Assembly: GCF_024722015.1 (NCBI RefSeq) | Contig: NZ_JANQBD010000004.1 | Coordinates: forward strand, 248,001 to 312,000 | Origin: Paenibacillus radicis (ex Xue et al. 2023) | Lineage (GTDB): Bacteria > Bacillota > Bacilli > Paenibacillales > NBRC-103111 | Length of the DNA: 64,000 nucleotides | Direction: 5' to 3' | Part shown: in pieces, positions 16,370-25,136 of the stretch | Layout: the number at the start of each line of letters is the position of its first letter | Numbering within the stretch: position 1 is the stretch's first letter | The notes under the pieces: model-generated | The model's database searches: none | What the model was told of the DNA's origin: nothing | What the model saw: only the letters and a program-made list of their open reading frames with translations | Translations under genes and position numbers: made by a program

Positions 16370-16386
16370 TGTTATATAAACTAACA
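16370..16386 (+). promoter_or_regulatory. GlnR/TnrA-type box, downstream of the amtB promoter
   Basis: TGTTATATAAACTAACA matches the TnrA/GlnR consensus with one mismatch. It lies ~15 bases after the expected start of transcription and before the ribosome binding site, a position that would suit repression. Confidence 0.65.
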
Positions 16387-16407
16387 TTAAGAAGGAAGTG
16401 GTCAACC

Positions 16408-17793
16408 ATGTTTAAAAAATTACTTTTATCAACCGGCCTTATGTCTCTGCTATTACCGACTATGGCATTTGCAGCGGATGACAAAACCCCTGCACAACTT
16501 GCAAGTGCCATCGACTCCGTTTGGGTCATGTTGGCAGCAATACTCGTAATTTTTATGCAAGCTGGTTTTGCACTTCTCGAAGCAGGATCCACTCGAATGA
16601 AAAATGCGGGTCACGTTGCAGGTAAAACAATTTTAACCTTCGGTATTTGCGCCATTGCTTTTTGGGCAATCGGCTTCGGCTTTGCCTTCGGTGACGGAAA
16701 CAGCTTCATTGGGGAAGGCGGATTTTTCCTTGATGGCAGTGCGGAGCAAACAAAAGCTTCTATAAGCCTTTTTGCAGAATCACCTATTCCTATTAGTATC
16801 TTGTTCTTGTTCCAACTTGCTTTTGCAGGTGTATCACTTGCTATCGCATGGGGCGGCTTCGCAGAACGCGGTAAGCTTGCTGTCTACTTTATCTTCGGAA
16901 TTTTGTTTACCGTTTGTATCTATCCGGTTGTTGCTCACTGGGTATGGGGAGGCGGCTGGCTTGGTCAATTGGGTATGCAGGATTTTGCAGGCTCGACGGT
17001 TGTTCATTTACAGGGTGCAACTGCTGCATTAGTAGCAACAATCTTGCTTAAGCCACGTATCGGTAAATTTAATAAAGATAAAACACCTAATTTAATTCCT
17101 GGACACAATCAAGTATTATCCGTTCTGGGCGTTATTATCCTTTGGATTGGATGGTTCGGATTTAATGCAGGCTCCACATTAAGTGCAACTGGCGATGGAT
17201 TCTTTGGTTATGTAGCTTTGACAACAAACCTTGCAGCAGCAGCAGGCGCAGTAGCGGCCCTTGTGGTATCATGGATGTACTTCGGTAAAGCGGATATCCC
17301 TAGCATGTTGAACGGCGTGCTTGCGGCACTTGTAGCGATCACAGCAGCTTGCGCATTCGTTACTCCACGTGATGCGATCATTATCGGCGCTCTGGCAGGC
17401 ATCATTACCTTCTTTACAGCACAATGGTTTGAAAAAGCGGGTATCGACGATCCGGTTTATGCTTTCTCTGTACACGGTATTGCTGGTATTTGGGGTACAT
17501 TGTCAACAGGTATTTTTGCAACACCAGAACTGGCTAAAGCGGTAAATGTTGGCGGACCTGGTCTATTGTACGGCGGAGGCTTGCACCAATTGGGTGTTCA
17601 AGCGTTGGGAGTTTTCGGAGCGTTTGCATTCGTATTGGTTCTGTCCTTCATCATTCTTGGATTGATTAAAGTAACCATTGGCCTTCGTGTAACTGAAGAG
17701 GAAGAAATTGTTGGTCTGGATCTTTCCGAGCATGGTACTTACGGCTATCCAGAAGCTATGAAGAAAGCTCAAACAAACGCTCAAACTTTGTAA
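16408..17793 (+). CDS. amtB: Ammonium transporter
   Basis: A 461-residue Amt channel protein that conducts ammonium/ammonia across the cytoplasmic membrane. A signal-like first helix (to AFAAD, residue ~23) is followed by eleven membrane helices. Motifs: FMQAGFALLEAGSTRMKNA, HWVWGGGWLG, DFAGSTVVHLQGA (first pore His), FNAGST and FSVHGIAGIWGT (second pore His). AAGGAAG lies 10 bases before the ATG at 16408. An upstream in-frame ATG at 16369 falls inside the regulator box and is not believed. No PII gene (glnK) follows. Instead a GlnD-like nucleotidyltransferase comes 59 bp later. Confidence 0.96.
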   Translation: MFKKLLLSTGLMSLLLPTMAFAADDKTPAQLASAIDSVWVMLAAILVIFMQAGFALLEAGSTRMKNAGHVAGKTILTFGICAIAFWAIGFGFAFGDGNSFIGEGGFFLDGSAEQTKASISLFAESPIPISILFLFQLAFAGVSLAIAWGGFAERGKLAVYFIFGILFTVCIYPVVAHWVWGGGWLGQLGMQDFAGSTVVHLQGATAALVATILLKPRIGKFNKDKTPNLIPGHNQVLSVLGVIILWIGWFGFNAGSTLSATGDGFFGYVALTTNLAAAAGAVAALVVSWMYFGKADIPSMLNGVLAALVAITAACAFVTPRDAIIIGALAGIITFFTAQWFEKAGIDDPVYAFSVHGIAGIWGTLSTGIFATPELAKAVNVGGPGLLYGGGLHQLGVQALGVFGAFAFVLVLSFIILGLIKVTIGLRVTEEEEIVGLDLSEHGTYGYPEAMKKAQTNAQTL

Positions 17794-17852
17794 AATAATT
17801 GTGTAAGAAGTTTTCATACCAACTAAAATAACAAGGCTGAAGGGGATACCTA

Positions 17853-18929
17853 ATGGAACTCTCATTAGAAATGATTCGCAGTGAAATTCAAAGGGCTGGC
17901 GATTACAAGCAGCTTCGAGGAATACGCGATCAACTGCATGAGGAGTTCGAAGGGCGTCTCCTTCTTTCCACTTCAATTGAATGGAACCGTGAGCTGAATC
18001 AAGTCCATGATCTTTTAATAGAGAAGGCTGTCGGTCTTGGACAAGAGAAAGTACGGCAAGAGGGAGGCGGCGATCCTCCGGTACCTTTTGCTTTTGTGTT
18101 GTTTGGAAGTGGTGGCCGCGGCGAACAGACGTTGTGGAGCGATCAGGATAATGGATTGATCTATGGGGTTCCAGCTAATTTCCAGATCGAGGAGCAGGCA
18201 ATTGTTTATTTTAAGCTGCTTGCAGAAGCGGTAAGTGAGCTGCTGATGCAACTTGGCTATCCTCCATGCACAGGCGGAGTGATTTGCACAAATGAGAAAT
18301 GGCGCAAGCCCCTGAACGGTTATCGTTCGATGCTTCACGAGTGGATGCAGGATCCGCATTGGGAGCATATCCGATATTTGCTTATACTTGCAGACATGAG
18401 AACTGTATTTGGCGACAAGGGTTTGGTAACAGCAGTGTTGGACGAGTTTTTTGATTATGTCCGTAAGCATCCTATCATGCTGGAGCACATGCTGCATAAC
18501 ACGCTTCATCATAAGATATCGCTTGGCTTGTTCGGGCAGCTCATTAAAGAGAGATACGGTGAGGATGCAGGCGGAGTTGATATTAAGTATGGGGCCTATA
18601 TTCCGATTGTAAGCGGTATTCGCCTGCTGGCTGTGGAAGCAGGAGTGAAGGCTTCCTCCACAGAGGAGCGGATATTGGGGTTGATGAAGACAGGTTTTGT
18701 CGAAGAGGAAATAGCTCAGGATTGGCTGGAAGCGTTGTCCATTGCGTTGAAGCTCCGCTCGTTTACCCCTTTTCAGCTTGAAGAGGGGCATTACACAAGC
18801 AGGGGAAAGCTGTCTGCAGACGGATTAACCAAGGAACGAATCAGTGAGCTGAAGCTCTGTCTAAGAATCGGCAATGATCTGCAAAAGTATGTTAAGAAAA
18901 GTGTTCATAAAGAGATAGAAAAAGGTTAG
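17853..18929 (+). CDS. GlnD-like nucleotidyltransferase (DUF294 family)
   Basis: A 358-residue soluble protein. Residues ~80-105 carry the nucleotidyltransferase signature seen in GlnD: FGSGGRGEQTLWSDQDNGLI, with the paired aspartates Asp97/Asp99 expected to bind metal. The remaining ~200 residues fit the DUF294 C-terminal helical domain. The CBS and cyclic-nucleotide domains that precede this core in proteobacterial homologues are absent, as is the HD domain of GlnD. Lying between amtB and a DnaQ-like exonuclease, it may nucleotidylate a protein partner, perhaps a PII protein encoded elsewhere. That is inference. AAGGGG precedes the ATG. Confidence 0.82.
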   Translation: MELSLEMIRSEIQRAGDYKQLRGIRDQLHEEFEGRLLLSTSIEWNRELNQVHDLLIEKAVGLGQEKVRQEGGGDPPVPFAFVLFGSGGRGEQTLWSDQDNGLIYGVPANFQIEEQAIVYFKLLAEAVSELLMQLGYPPCTGGVICTNEKWRKPLNGYRSMLHEWMQDPHWEHIRYLLILADMRTVFGDKGLVTAVLDEFFDYVRKHPIMLEHMLHNTLHHKISLGLFGQLIKERYGEDAGGVDIKYGAYIPIVSGIRLLAVEAGVKASSTEERILGLMKTGFVEEEIAQDWLEALSIALKLRSFTPFQLEEGHYTSRGKLSADGLTKERISELKLCLRIGNDLQKYVKKSVHKEIEKG

Positions 18930-18940
18930 GTGGTATTGTT

Positions 18941-19678
18941 ATGAAAGACATGAAGCCTGCGGGAAGAATGTGGCATCTCTACAAAATGGGCGGAATAACA
19001 CCCGCCATTACTTCAATGTTTAATGCGCAAAGCGCCCAGCAGATGGCTTTCATTCGATCCATCATGAAGGAGCAGCGGAAAAACTCTTTATACGATATCC
19101 CCTTAAATACGGTGGAACTGGTTGTTTTCGACTTGGAAACGACCGGTTTTTCTCCGTATAATGGGGATGAAATTATTTCGTTTGGCGCTGTATCAGTCAA
19201 TGGCGATTCTATAATGGAAGAACAAACCTTTTATAGTTTGGTTAATCCCAGAAGAGTTATTCCTGAGGAAATAGTTCATTTAACCGGAATTACAAACGAG
19301 ATGGTCGGAGATGCTCCTGATTTACTATATGGGCTGCGAAGTTTTCTGGAGTTTGTTCAGCAGAAAGTTCTTGTTGCTCATGGTTCGGGGCATGACAAGC
19401 ATTTTTTGAATTCCGCCCTATGGAAAACGTCGAAAATAAATTTATCGCATCGTATTCTAGATACAATGATGGTAGCCAAATGGCTTAATCCAAAGCTGAA
19501 AAGCTATGATTTGGATTCAATGCTGGACTTGTATGGAGTGGAAGTAACTACCCGTCACCATGCGCTGGAGGATGCGCTGATGACCGCCAAGCTATGGAGT
19601 AAGCTGCTGCTTGAAATCCATTCGAGAGAGATTTATAATCTCGGTGATCTATACACGCATTTAAGCTATCAACAATAA
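18941..19678 (+). CDS. DnaQ-like 3'-5' exonuclease (DEDDh)
   Basis: A 245-residue protein with the DEDDh exonuclease fold of the polymerase III epsilon type. Motif I is VFDLETTGF (Asp64, Glu66), motif II HGSGHDKHFL (Asp152), motif III HHALEDAL (His207, Asp211). All catalytic residues are present. The first ~50 residues are an unassigned helical extension. It starts 11 bp after the nucleotidyltransferase stop, so the two are cotranscribed. The same partnership (DUF294 protein plus epsilon-like exonuclease) is familiar from proteobacteria, where it accompanies solute transporters. Here the neighbour is amtB. Confidence 0.9.
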   Translation: MKDMKPAGRMWHLYKMGGITPAITSMFNAQSAQQMAFIRSIMKEQRKNSLYDIPLNTVELVVFDLETTGFSPYNGDEIISFGAVSVNGDSIMEEQTFYSLVNPRRVIPEEIVHLTGITNEMVGDAPDLLYGLRSFLEFVQQKVLVAHGSGHDKHFLNSALWKTSKINLSHRILDTMMVAKWLNPKLKSYDLDSMLDLYGVEVTTRHHALEDALMTAKLWSKLLLEIHSREIYNLGDLYTHLSYQQ

Positions 19679-19680
19679 TG

Positions 19681-19713
19681 ACCTTTGGTGTGAACGCGCC
19701 GAAGGTTTTTTGA
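19681..19713 (+). terminator. Terminator of the amtB-exonuclease unit
   Basis: A 10-bp stem ACCTTTGGTG / CGCCGAAGGT (two G-U) followed by six T, two bases after the stop codon. Confidence 0.8.
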
Positions 19714-19878
19714 CCTATTGGAAAGTTCGACCCACGGTTTGGCCTGGTTCAAACGATTATGAAACAAATATGAAGCAGAGGCGCCCTTTCTAGTTCTATC
19801 TTATATGAATTCTTAATATTTTTACGTTTTCAATCATCCGGTTAACAGGGAACGTAGCTATGTGCGTTAAAAGTCCAT

Positions 19879-20010
19879 AACGGAACTTGAAATTCCGTTA
19901 TTTAGTCTGAAACATCCAATTTGAGATAATAGCGGAAGAGGTTGTTCCGTTATCGCTCTGTTTTTGTGTGCTTTCCATGCCATAAAGGAAGGATTACTTC
20001 TGCTAGTGCT
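19879..20010 (+). repeat. Repeat module R2 (region B)
   Basis: AACGGAACTTGAAATTCCGTTAT is the first palindrome (in parts: AACGGAA..TTCCGTTAT). The second (AGCGGAAG) has lost its right arm and runs directly into GTTCCGTTATCGCTCTG of the third. A deletion between the two is evident by comparison with 10219-10409 and 39310-39500. The preceding stretch 19714-19878 shows no gene. Confidence 0.75.
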
Positions 20011-20074
20011 TCAAATCACGGGAATAATGTATGATTCGAAGCTATTGACTTTGAATCTCGTATCTCCAAAGTTG

Positions 20075-20166
20075 TAAACCTACCATTCCAAGACAGGACT
20101 TCAACAGCGGCGGCAGTAACCCATAACGATCCCTCCAAACGCACACACGTAGAAGGTACACCAAGG
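20075..20166 (+). repeat. Repeat module R3 (region B)
   Basis: Matches the block at 10695-10788: GGACTTCAACAGCGGC, CCCTCCAAACGCACACACG and TAGAAGGTACACCAAG. Confidence 0.75.
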
Positions 20167-20204
20167 TTGCGCAAGCTTTTTACTATAATATTAGAAGTGA
20201 TGTT

Positions 20205-20295
20205 TGAACCGGAGGTTCACCTACTATTAGAAGAAAAGCCACCTTCAGGATACGAATGTATCTTAATCGAGAGGCCTTCGAATTGAAGCTTTTTT
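20205..20295 (+). repeat. Repeat module R1 (region B)
   Basis: GAACCGGAGGTTCACCT, then GAAGAAAAGCCACC and ATACGAATGTATCTTAATCG..CTTCGAATTG, matching the unit at 9721 and 39650. Confidence 0.75.
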
Positions 20296-20369
20296 AAAAT
20301 TAATTAGGCTCAACCTCAAAATCAGTACTTGACCCTCCACGACCACTAGTCCTCGCAAAATCCTGCAAA

Positions 20370-20690
20370 CATGTAGTTATTTTCCTACCGGAATTGCGTA
20401 GTGAGAACAAACCTGCAAAAGTACATCCATTTTCATGGAAAACGCACCGCTTCAGCTAAAAATGAAAAAATAAATGCACATTTGCATGAATTCATGAGAC
20501 TTCGGAAATACCGGCTAAAGGATGTATAAATGCAGTTTTTTGGGAGCAGGCAGTGGCTTCAAGTCGAATAAATTCGAATAAAGTCGTGTGCGCTGTCATT
20601 ACCGTTCTTAAGTTTTTGTCCAAGGCTAGGTTGGACAAGGAGACGGATTCGAATAACTTCGTCAAGCGCTGATTTCGGTTTTGAGCCATT
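20370..20690. repeat. Low-complexity intergenic stretch with TTCGAATAA units
   Basis: This stretch behind the JAMM gene holds repeated motifs: three TTCGAATAA-like units (20570-20660), GGTTGGACAAGG and several TGCA-centred short palindromes. A 65-codon minus-strand ORF (20492-20689) opens with an ATG overlapping the JAMM stop codon. Its composition looks like translated repeat rather than protein (see findings). Confidence 0.45.
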
Positions 20691-21162
20691 AATTATCGTA
20701 AATATTTAAAGCCAGCGAGGTGTACCTAATTTTTGAGAATGAATCTGTGCGGCCCGATGCATCATGCAAGTTATTTTCAAAATAATGATAGGCTTGTAAG
20801 TCAATAATTCCATCATGCTGCAAAGACATAATCCAGTGGCTTGGAATATGAAGCCATGCCGATTGTAAATCTTCAGCAGATGGAATGGCTGCGGCAGTCG
20901 GATGAGAATGCAGCACTCCTACAATTAACCTTTTATTAGTTGAAATGTTCGTAACAATAGGGATCATTGCGGCGGGGTCCATCATAAAGCTAACTGCAGC
21001 ATTTTCAGCAACATTTGCCACGGGTATAAATTCATCTGCATAAACAGTATCCGCTTCTAGAGAACCAAGTAAAAAGCCGCAGGCTTCATACGGCTTTTTT
21101 TCTATGCAATAGTATGCAGTTTGATCAAACAAAACTTTTTTAATGAACACCGATCTATACAT
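20689..21162 (-). CDS. JAMM/MPN-domain metalloprotease-like protein
   Basis: A 157-residue protein with the JAB1/MPN fold. The zinc site is complete: Glu in KPYEACGFLLG near residue 25, then HSHP...IPSAEDLQSAW near residue 87 (two His, Ser and Asp). Bacterial proteins of this type cleave isopeptide or ubiquitin-like conjugates, or process sulfur-carrier proteins. No ThiS/MoaD or E1-like gene is adjacent, so the substrate is unknown. AAGGA lies about 11 bases before the ATG. Confidence 0.85.
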   Translation of the reverse strand: MYRSVFIKKVLFDQTAYYCIEKKPYEACGFLLGSLEADTVYADEFIPVANVAENAAVSFMMDPAAMIPIVTNISTNKRLIVGVLHSHPTAAAIPSAEDLQSAWLHIPSHWIMSLQHDGIIDLQAYHYFENNLHDASGRTDSFSKIRYTSLALNIYDN

Positions 21163-21232
21163 GGCCTGCCAAGTTCCTTTTTAAGTTTGATCTGACTATT
21201 ATAATGGTTTTGCAAACATGCGGGAAGATCCG

Positions 21233-22537
21233 TTAACTAATTTGTCCTTTTGGTTTAATAAGAAAGAATACCAGGACAAGCGTCAGTAGAGATAAGCTGG
21301 CTACGGTAATGAAAACAATTTGACTGGATATGTCCATCATCCAGCTGAACAACGGAGGGCCGAAGGCTACTCCAAGAAACCTTAAGCTGCTGTAGATCGA
21401 GGTAATCATTCCTCGTTGCTGCCTTTCAACAGACCCCGTGATCATAGTATTCAAGCATGGCAATAACAATCCTGTTCCGATGCTGCTAATCGTTAGCAAG
21501 CCTATCAAGAAATAGAGGTTTTTTTCTAAAATAAAAATACAGGCTCCTAGCGCTATCGTCATAAGAACAAGCCCGATATTCATCAGCCATCTCATCAAGG
21601 TTCCATTCTTCTTAATCATGGCTCCGGTTGTGTATGAAGTTACAACCATGCCTAGCAGGGGAATGGCTAACACTAAACCTTTTTTCACGCCATCGATGTT
21701 GTATGGATCTTCTTCCAATATATTGGATAAAAAGAAGAGGACACCGAATAAAACAAACAGCGCTAAGGAGCCTGCGAAAAAAGCAGTGATCAGCCAACGT
21801 CCTTTCTGTTTTAAAATAGTGCCGATTGATTTCAAGTAAGGCTTAAGCTTCTGCGCTTGCTTTTCTTTTTTTGGTTCCTTTAATAAAAACATGACTGCAA
21901 GCAGAGAGATCAAACAGAATACAGGGAAAGCGAAAAAGGCAGCATACCAGACAATGAGGGCAAACAGAGTGCCAATGATAGGACTTAGTACTTTACCCAT
22001 TCCATTGGAAGCTTCGGTTAAGCCAAGCGCTTTACTTTCCGTGCCCCCTTTGTATAAATCCCCTGCCAATGCCATCGCTATAGGGGCCGTACCGGCAGCG
22101 CCAAGCCCTTGAATGGCTCTGGCGATGATAATGATCGTGTACGAGTTCCAGACAGCTCCAAACCCCGCTAGAACGCCTGCTGCTCCATAAATGATTAATG
22201 ATGGGATCATAATGGCTTTTCGGGAGAAACGGTCTGACAAGTAGCCTGAGATCGGTATGATTAGACCTGCTGTTACCGAAAATAAGGTAATAACCAGACT
22301 GCTCTGAAATTTACTGATTCCGAGCTTTTCCTGCATTTCAGGTAAAATCGGAACCAGCATGGAATTGCCTAATACTAGTACCAAGGGAACTGTGGCAATG
22401 GCTATGAATTCCCATATTTGTCCTTTGGATGTGCTGCCTTTTTTATCCTTTTGATTAGTGTCAGGAGCTGTAGTTGCTTCCGATTCCATATCGCTTTCGA
22501 AGGTGATGTTCAGCTTGCGATTCTTTGTCTTTTGCAT
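21233..22537 (-). CDS. MFS drug/metabolite exporter
   Basis: A 434-residue major facilitator. A charged cytoplasmic N-terminal extension of ~40 residues (rich in Thr, Lys and Asp) precedes 12 membrane helices. Motif A GYLSDRFSRK lies between helices 2 and 3, and ARAIQGLGAAGTAPIAMALAG fits the helix-5 antiporter motif C region of 12- or 14-helix drug exporters. A long central loop ends at EDPYNIDGVKKGL. The substrate is unknown. Divergent from the thioredoxin-like gene at 22695. Confidence 0.85.
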   Translation of the reverse strand: MQKTKNRKLNITFESDMESEATTAPDTNQKDKKGSTSKGQIWEFIAIATVPLVLVLGNSMLVPILPEMQEKLGISKFQSSLVITLFSVTAGLIIPISGYLSDRFSRKAIMIPSLIIYGAAGVLAGFGAVWNSYTIIIIARAIQGLGAAGTAPIAMALAGDLYKGGTESKALGLTEASNGMGKVLSPIIGTLFALIVWYAAFFAFPVFCLISLLAVMFLLKEPKKEKQAQKLKPYLKSIGTILKQKGRWLITAFFAGSLALFVLFGVLFFLSNILEEDPYNIDGVKKGLVLAIPLLGMVVTSYTTGAMIKKNGTLMRWLMNIGLVLMTIALGACIFILEKNLYFLIGLLTISSIGTGLLLPCLNTMITGSVERQQRGMITSIYSSLRFLGVAFGPPLFSWMMDISSQIVFITVASLSLLTLVLVFFLIKPKGQIS

Positions 22538-22694
22538 CGGTCGAAAGTCTCCTCTAGAACAGTGTTGTACAAATAATGTGCCCTAGGGTCGATCTTGTCA
22601 TTCTGTCCGACTTAGAAGGGGGCTCCAACTAACAATGAACCATTTTGGTTACAATATAAAATAAAACATATTTTGGGTTAGAGGAGCGTTTTGG

Positions 22695-23240
22695 ATGAAA
22701 CGGAACTTTCCAGTATTGCTAATTGCTTTAATATTAACAGGATTAGCGGCTTATCAAATGATACAAAATGGCCAAGAAGTTCGCGCCGCAGGGGGGATTA
22801 GACCGCCAGAAATGGCGAGGAATAAACCGGTGCCGTCCTTTACGTTACAAGGACTGGATGGAAAAGGATACCAAATTGGAGGCGAAAGGGAGAAGCCTTT
22901 GATTGTGAATTTTTGGGCTTCGTGGTGTGGTCCTTGTCATGAGGAAGCGCCGGATTTAAAACGGATGTTTGATAAATACGGTGAACATTTTGATCTATAT
23001 AGCGTTAATGTCACCAGAGATGATAGGCTGGAGGACGTAAAGGGGTTTGTGAAAAAGTATGATCTATCCTTCCCTGTATTGCTAGACCAGAAAGGGACGA
23101 CTGCGGAGCTGTATCGGATATTGTTTGTACCGACCAGTTTCTTGGTTGATAAGCATGGTATTCTCCGGGATGTGATACATGTTCTCCCACCAGAAATGCT
23201 TGAAAAGCGTATTCAATTGCTAATTAACAGCCAAGGTTAA
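22695..23240 (+). CDS. ResA/TlpA-like membrane-anchored thiol-disulfide protein
   Basis: A 181-residue protein with an uncleaved N-terminal anchor (residues 5-24) and an extracytoplasmic thioredoxin fold. The active site is NFWASWCGPCHEEAPDL (CGPC), and the cis-proline region is FVPTSFLVDKHG. ResA relatives reduce apocytochrome c or other exported proteins. No cytochrome biogenesis gene is close. TTAGAGGAG precedes the ATG at 11 bases. Convergent with cimA. Confidence 0.88.
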   Translation: MKRNFPVLLIALILTGLAAYQMIQNGQEVRAAGGIRPPEMARNKPVPSFTLQGLDGKGYQIGGEREKPLIVNFWASWCGPCHEEAPDLKRMFDKYGEHFDLYSVNVTRDDRLEDVKGFVKKYDLSFPVLLDQKGTTAELYRILFVPTSFLVDKHGILRDVIHVLPPEMLEKRIQLLINSQG

Positions 23241-23244
23241 TAAT

Positions 23245-23290
23245 AAAACCGCGGCAGCAGGAATAATATTCCATGCTGCCGCGGTTTTAT
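23245..23290. terminator. Bidirectional terminator between resA-like gene and cimA
   Basis: A perfect 15-bp stem AAAACCGCGGCAGCA with complement, 14-base loop. Confidence 0.9.
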
Positions 23291-23299
23291 TAGGAGCAT

Positions 23300-24919
23300 T
23301 TAATGATTGACAAGACCGATGCGTTCTTTTTGCTCTTCGGCTTGCACAGCGCTTCTCGTTTTCCCGATTAAAGCATAGCGCAGGCTATCGATAAGGGCGT
23401 CTCCGCTTGCCTCGATAATATTCGCTGATACACCAACTGTACTCCATGTATTTTGGAAGTCAGTGGACTCAATTAATACACGAACCTTAGCCGCTGTTTT
23501 ATCCTTTTCGTCAAGCACGCGCACTTTGTAGTCGCTCAGGTGCATGTCTTGCAATACAGGATAATATTGCAGCAGACACTTGCGTAGTGCATTGTCAAGT
23601 GCATTTACAGGGCCATTGCCTTCCGCAGCATTATAGACGGATTCGCCGTTTACATTCAGCTTCACTATAGCTTCTGTAACGACGGGCTGTCCGGCATTTT
23701 TAGCAACTATGATTTTAAAGGATTCCAAGGTGAATAATTCTTCTTGCTTCCCGTAAGCATCACGGATTAGAAGCTCTAACGAAGCGTCGGCTCCTTCGAA
23801 CTGATAGCCTTGATGCTCCATCTCTTTGATTTGTTCAATCAACTTACGTGATTGCTCATTATTGTGATCGAAATCTAATCCAAGCTCCTGAGCTTTGAAC
23901 ACCAGGTTGCTTTGGCCTGCCAGCTCAGATACAAGCACGCGTTGCTTGTTACCGACAAGCTCAGGTTTGATGTGCTCGTAAGTGCTAGGGTTTCTCAGGA
24001 TCGCCGAAACATGAATTCCGCCTTTATGAGCAAAAGCCGCTGCTCCTACGAAAGCCTGGTTAACAGGCAAATGCATGTTTGCAATTTCGCTTACATAACG
24101 AGCAACGTTAGACAAGCTTTGCAGCTGCTCTTCCGAAATACAGGAGTAGTTCAGCTTAAGCTGCAAATTAGGGATGATAGAGCATAAATTCGCATTGCCG
24201 CATCGTTCTCCAAACCCGTTAATTGTACCTTGAACTTGTGTCGCACCAGCCATAACGGCGGCCAAGCTGTTCGCAACTCCGAGCTCGCAATCATTATGGG
24301 CATGAATCCCAACGGGAATGGATACGGAGCGTTTCACTACGGATACGATTTCGCTTATTTCATGAGGGAGGGACCCACCGTTCGTATCACATAAAACGAT
24401 CCAGTCCGCTCCGGCTTCCTCTGCTTTTTTGATAGTTTGCAGCGCGTAATCCGCATTGTTTTTATAACCGTCAAAGAAATGCTCAGCATCGTAGATGATT
24501 TCCAAGCCTTTATTTTTCAAATAATGAACGGAATCGTATATCATGGAAAGATTTTCTTCTAATGTAGTTTGAATGGCCTGGTGAACATGGAAATCCCATG
24601 ATTTGCCGAAAATCGTTGCAACCGGAACTCCAACTTCCAATATACGGTTGAGATTGATGTCGTTCTCAGGCAGCGTATCCTTGCGTCGAGTACTGCCGAA
24701 AGCGGTAACCTTTGCATGCTTGAGGCCAAGCTCCTTAACACGTGTGAAAAATTCAATATCCTTATTGTTGCTGCCGGGCCATCCGCCCTCAATATAATGA
24801 ACTCCAAGGGAATCAAGCTTGCGGGCAATTTTCATCTTGTCCTCAACGGATAAGCTAATACCTTCACCTTGGGTGCCGTCTCTAAGAGTTGTGTCGAAAA
24901 TTTTTACGAAGTTGGCCAT
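23300..24919 (-). CDS. cimA: (R)-citramalate synthase
   Basis: A 539-residue enzyme condensing pyruvate with acetyl-CoA to citramalate, an entry to isoleucine synthesis that avoids threonine. The TIM-barrel part starts [20 protein letters not shown]. It contains [17 protein letters not shown] (metal His pair), [16 protein letters not shown] and [12 protein letters not shown]. The C-terminal LeuA-type allosteric domain (residues ~400-520) has [22 protein letters not shown], split here. The GERCGN signature separates it from 2-isopropylmalate synthase (GERAGN). GGAGG lies 8 bases before the ATG. Monocistronic. Confidence 0.92.
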   Translation of the reverse strand: MANFVKIFDTTLRDGTQGEGISLSVEDKMKIARKLDSLGVHYIEGGWPGSNNKDIEFFTRVKELGLKHAKVTAFGSTRRKDTLPENDINLNRILEVGVPVATIFGKSWDFHVHQAIQTTLEENLSMIYDSVHYLKNKGLEIIYDAEHFFDGYKNNADYALQTIKKAEEAGADWIVLCDTNGGSLPHEISEIVSVVKRSVSIPVGIHAHNDCELGVANSLAAVMAGATQVQGTINGFGERCGNANLCSIIPNLQLKLNYSCISEEQLQSLSNVARYVSEIANMHLPVNQAFVGAAAFAHKGGIHVSAILRNPSTYEHIKPELVGNKQRVLVSELAGQSNLVFKAQELGLDFDHNNEQSRKLIEQIKEMEHQGYQFEGADASLELLIRDAYGKQEELFTLESFKIIVAKNAGQPVVTEAIVKLNVNGESVYNAAEGNGPVNALDNALRKCLLQYYPVLQDMHLSDYKVRVLDEKDKTAAKVRVLIESTDFQNTWSTVGVSANIIEASGDALIDSLRYALIGKTRSAVQAEEQKERIGLVNH

Positions 24920-25024
24920 GGGTTATCCTCCTGCAATAAGACTTGCACAAAATATGATTCATTATTATATCACAATAATTCCAACATAGGGTATCATTTT
25001 CACAAAATAGACGGACAGTCCGGC

Positions 25025-25053
25025 TTGACCTGCAAATGCAAGGAAGGTATCCT
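25025..25053 (+). promoter_or_regulatory. dinB promoter
   Basis: TTGACC (25025-25030), 17 bases, TATCCT (25048-25053). No LexA box of the CGAACNNNNGTTCG type overlaps it. Confidence 0.5.
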
Positions 25054-25100
25054 TTAAGAGGAACGGCTATGTTACGTCACTTTCCTATGGGGGAATAAAA

Positions 25101-25136
25101 ATGTCACTTCTAACCCAGACAGATTATGAACATTGA
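25101..25136 (+). CDS. Possible 11-codon leader ORF overlapping the dinB start
   Basis: ATGTCACTTCTAACCCAG opens an 11-codon frame (MSLLTQTDYEH) that ends in TGA 8 bases inside dinB. It is preceded by GGGGGA at 7 bases, a much better ribosome binding site than dinB itself has. It may couple translation. There is no evidence that the peptide matters. Confidence 0.35.
   Translation: MSLLTQTDYEH

Noticed and set aside
25060-25078. SOS/LexA box before dinB (GAAC..GTTA)
   Set aside because: The half-sites are six bases apart where four are needed, and the second half is imperfect.
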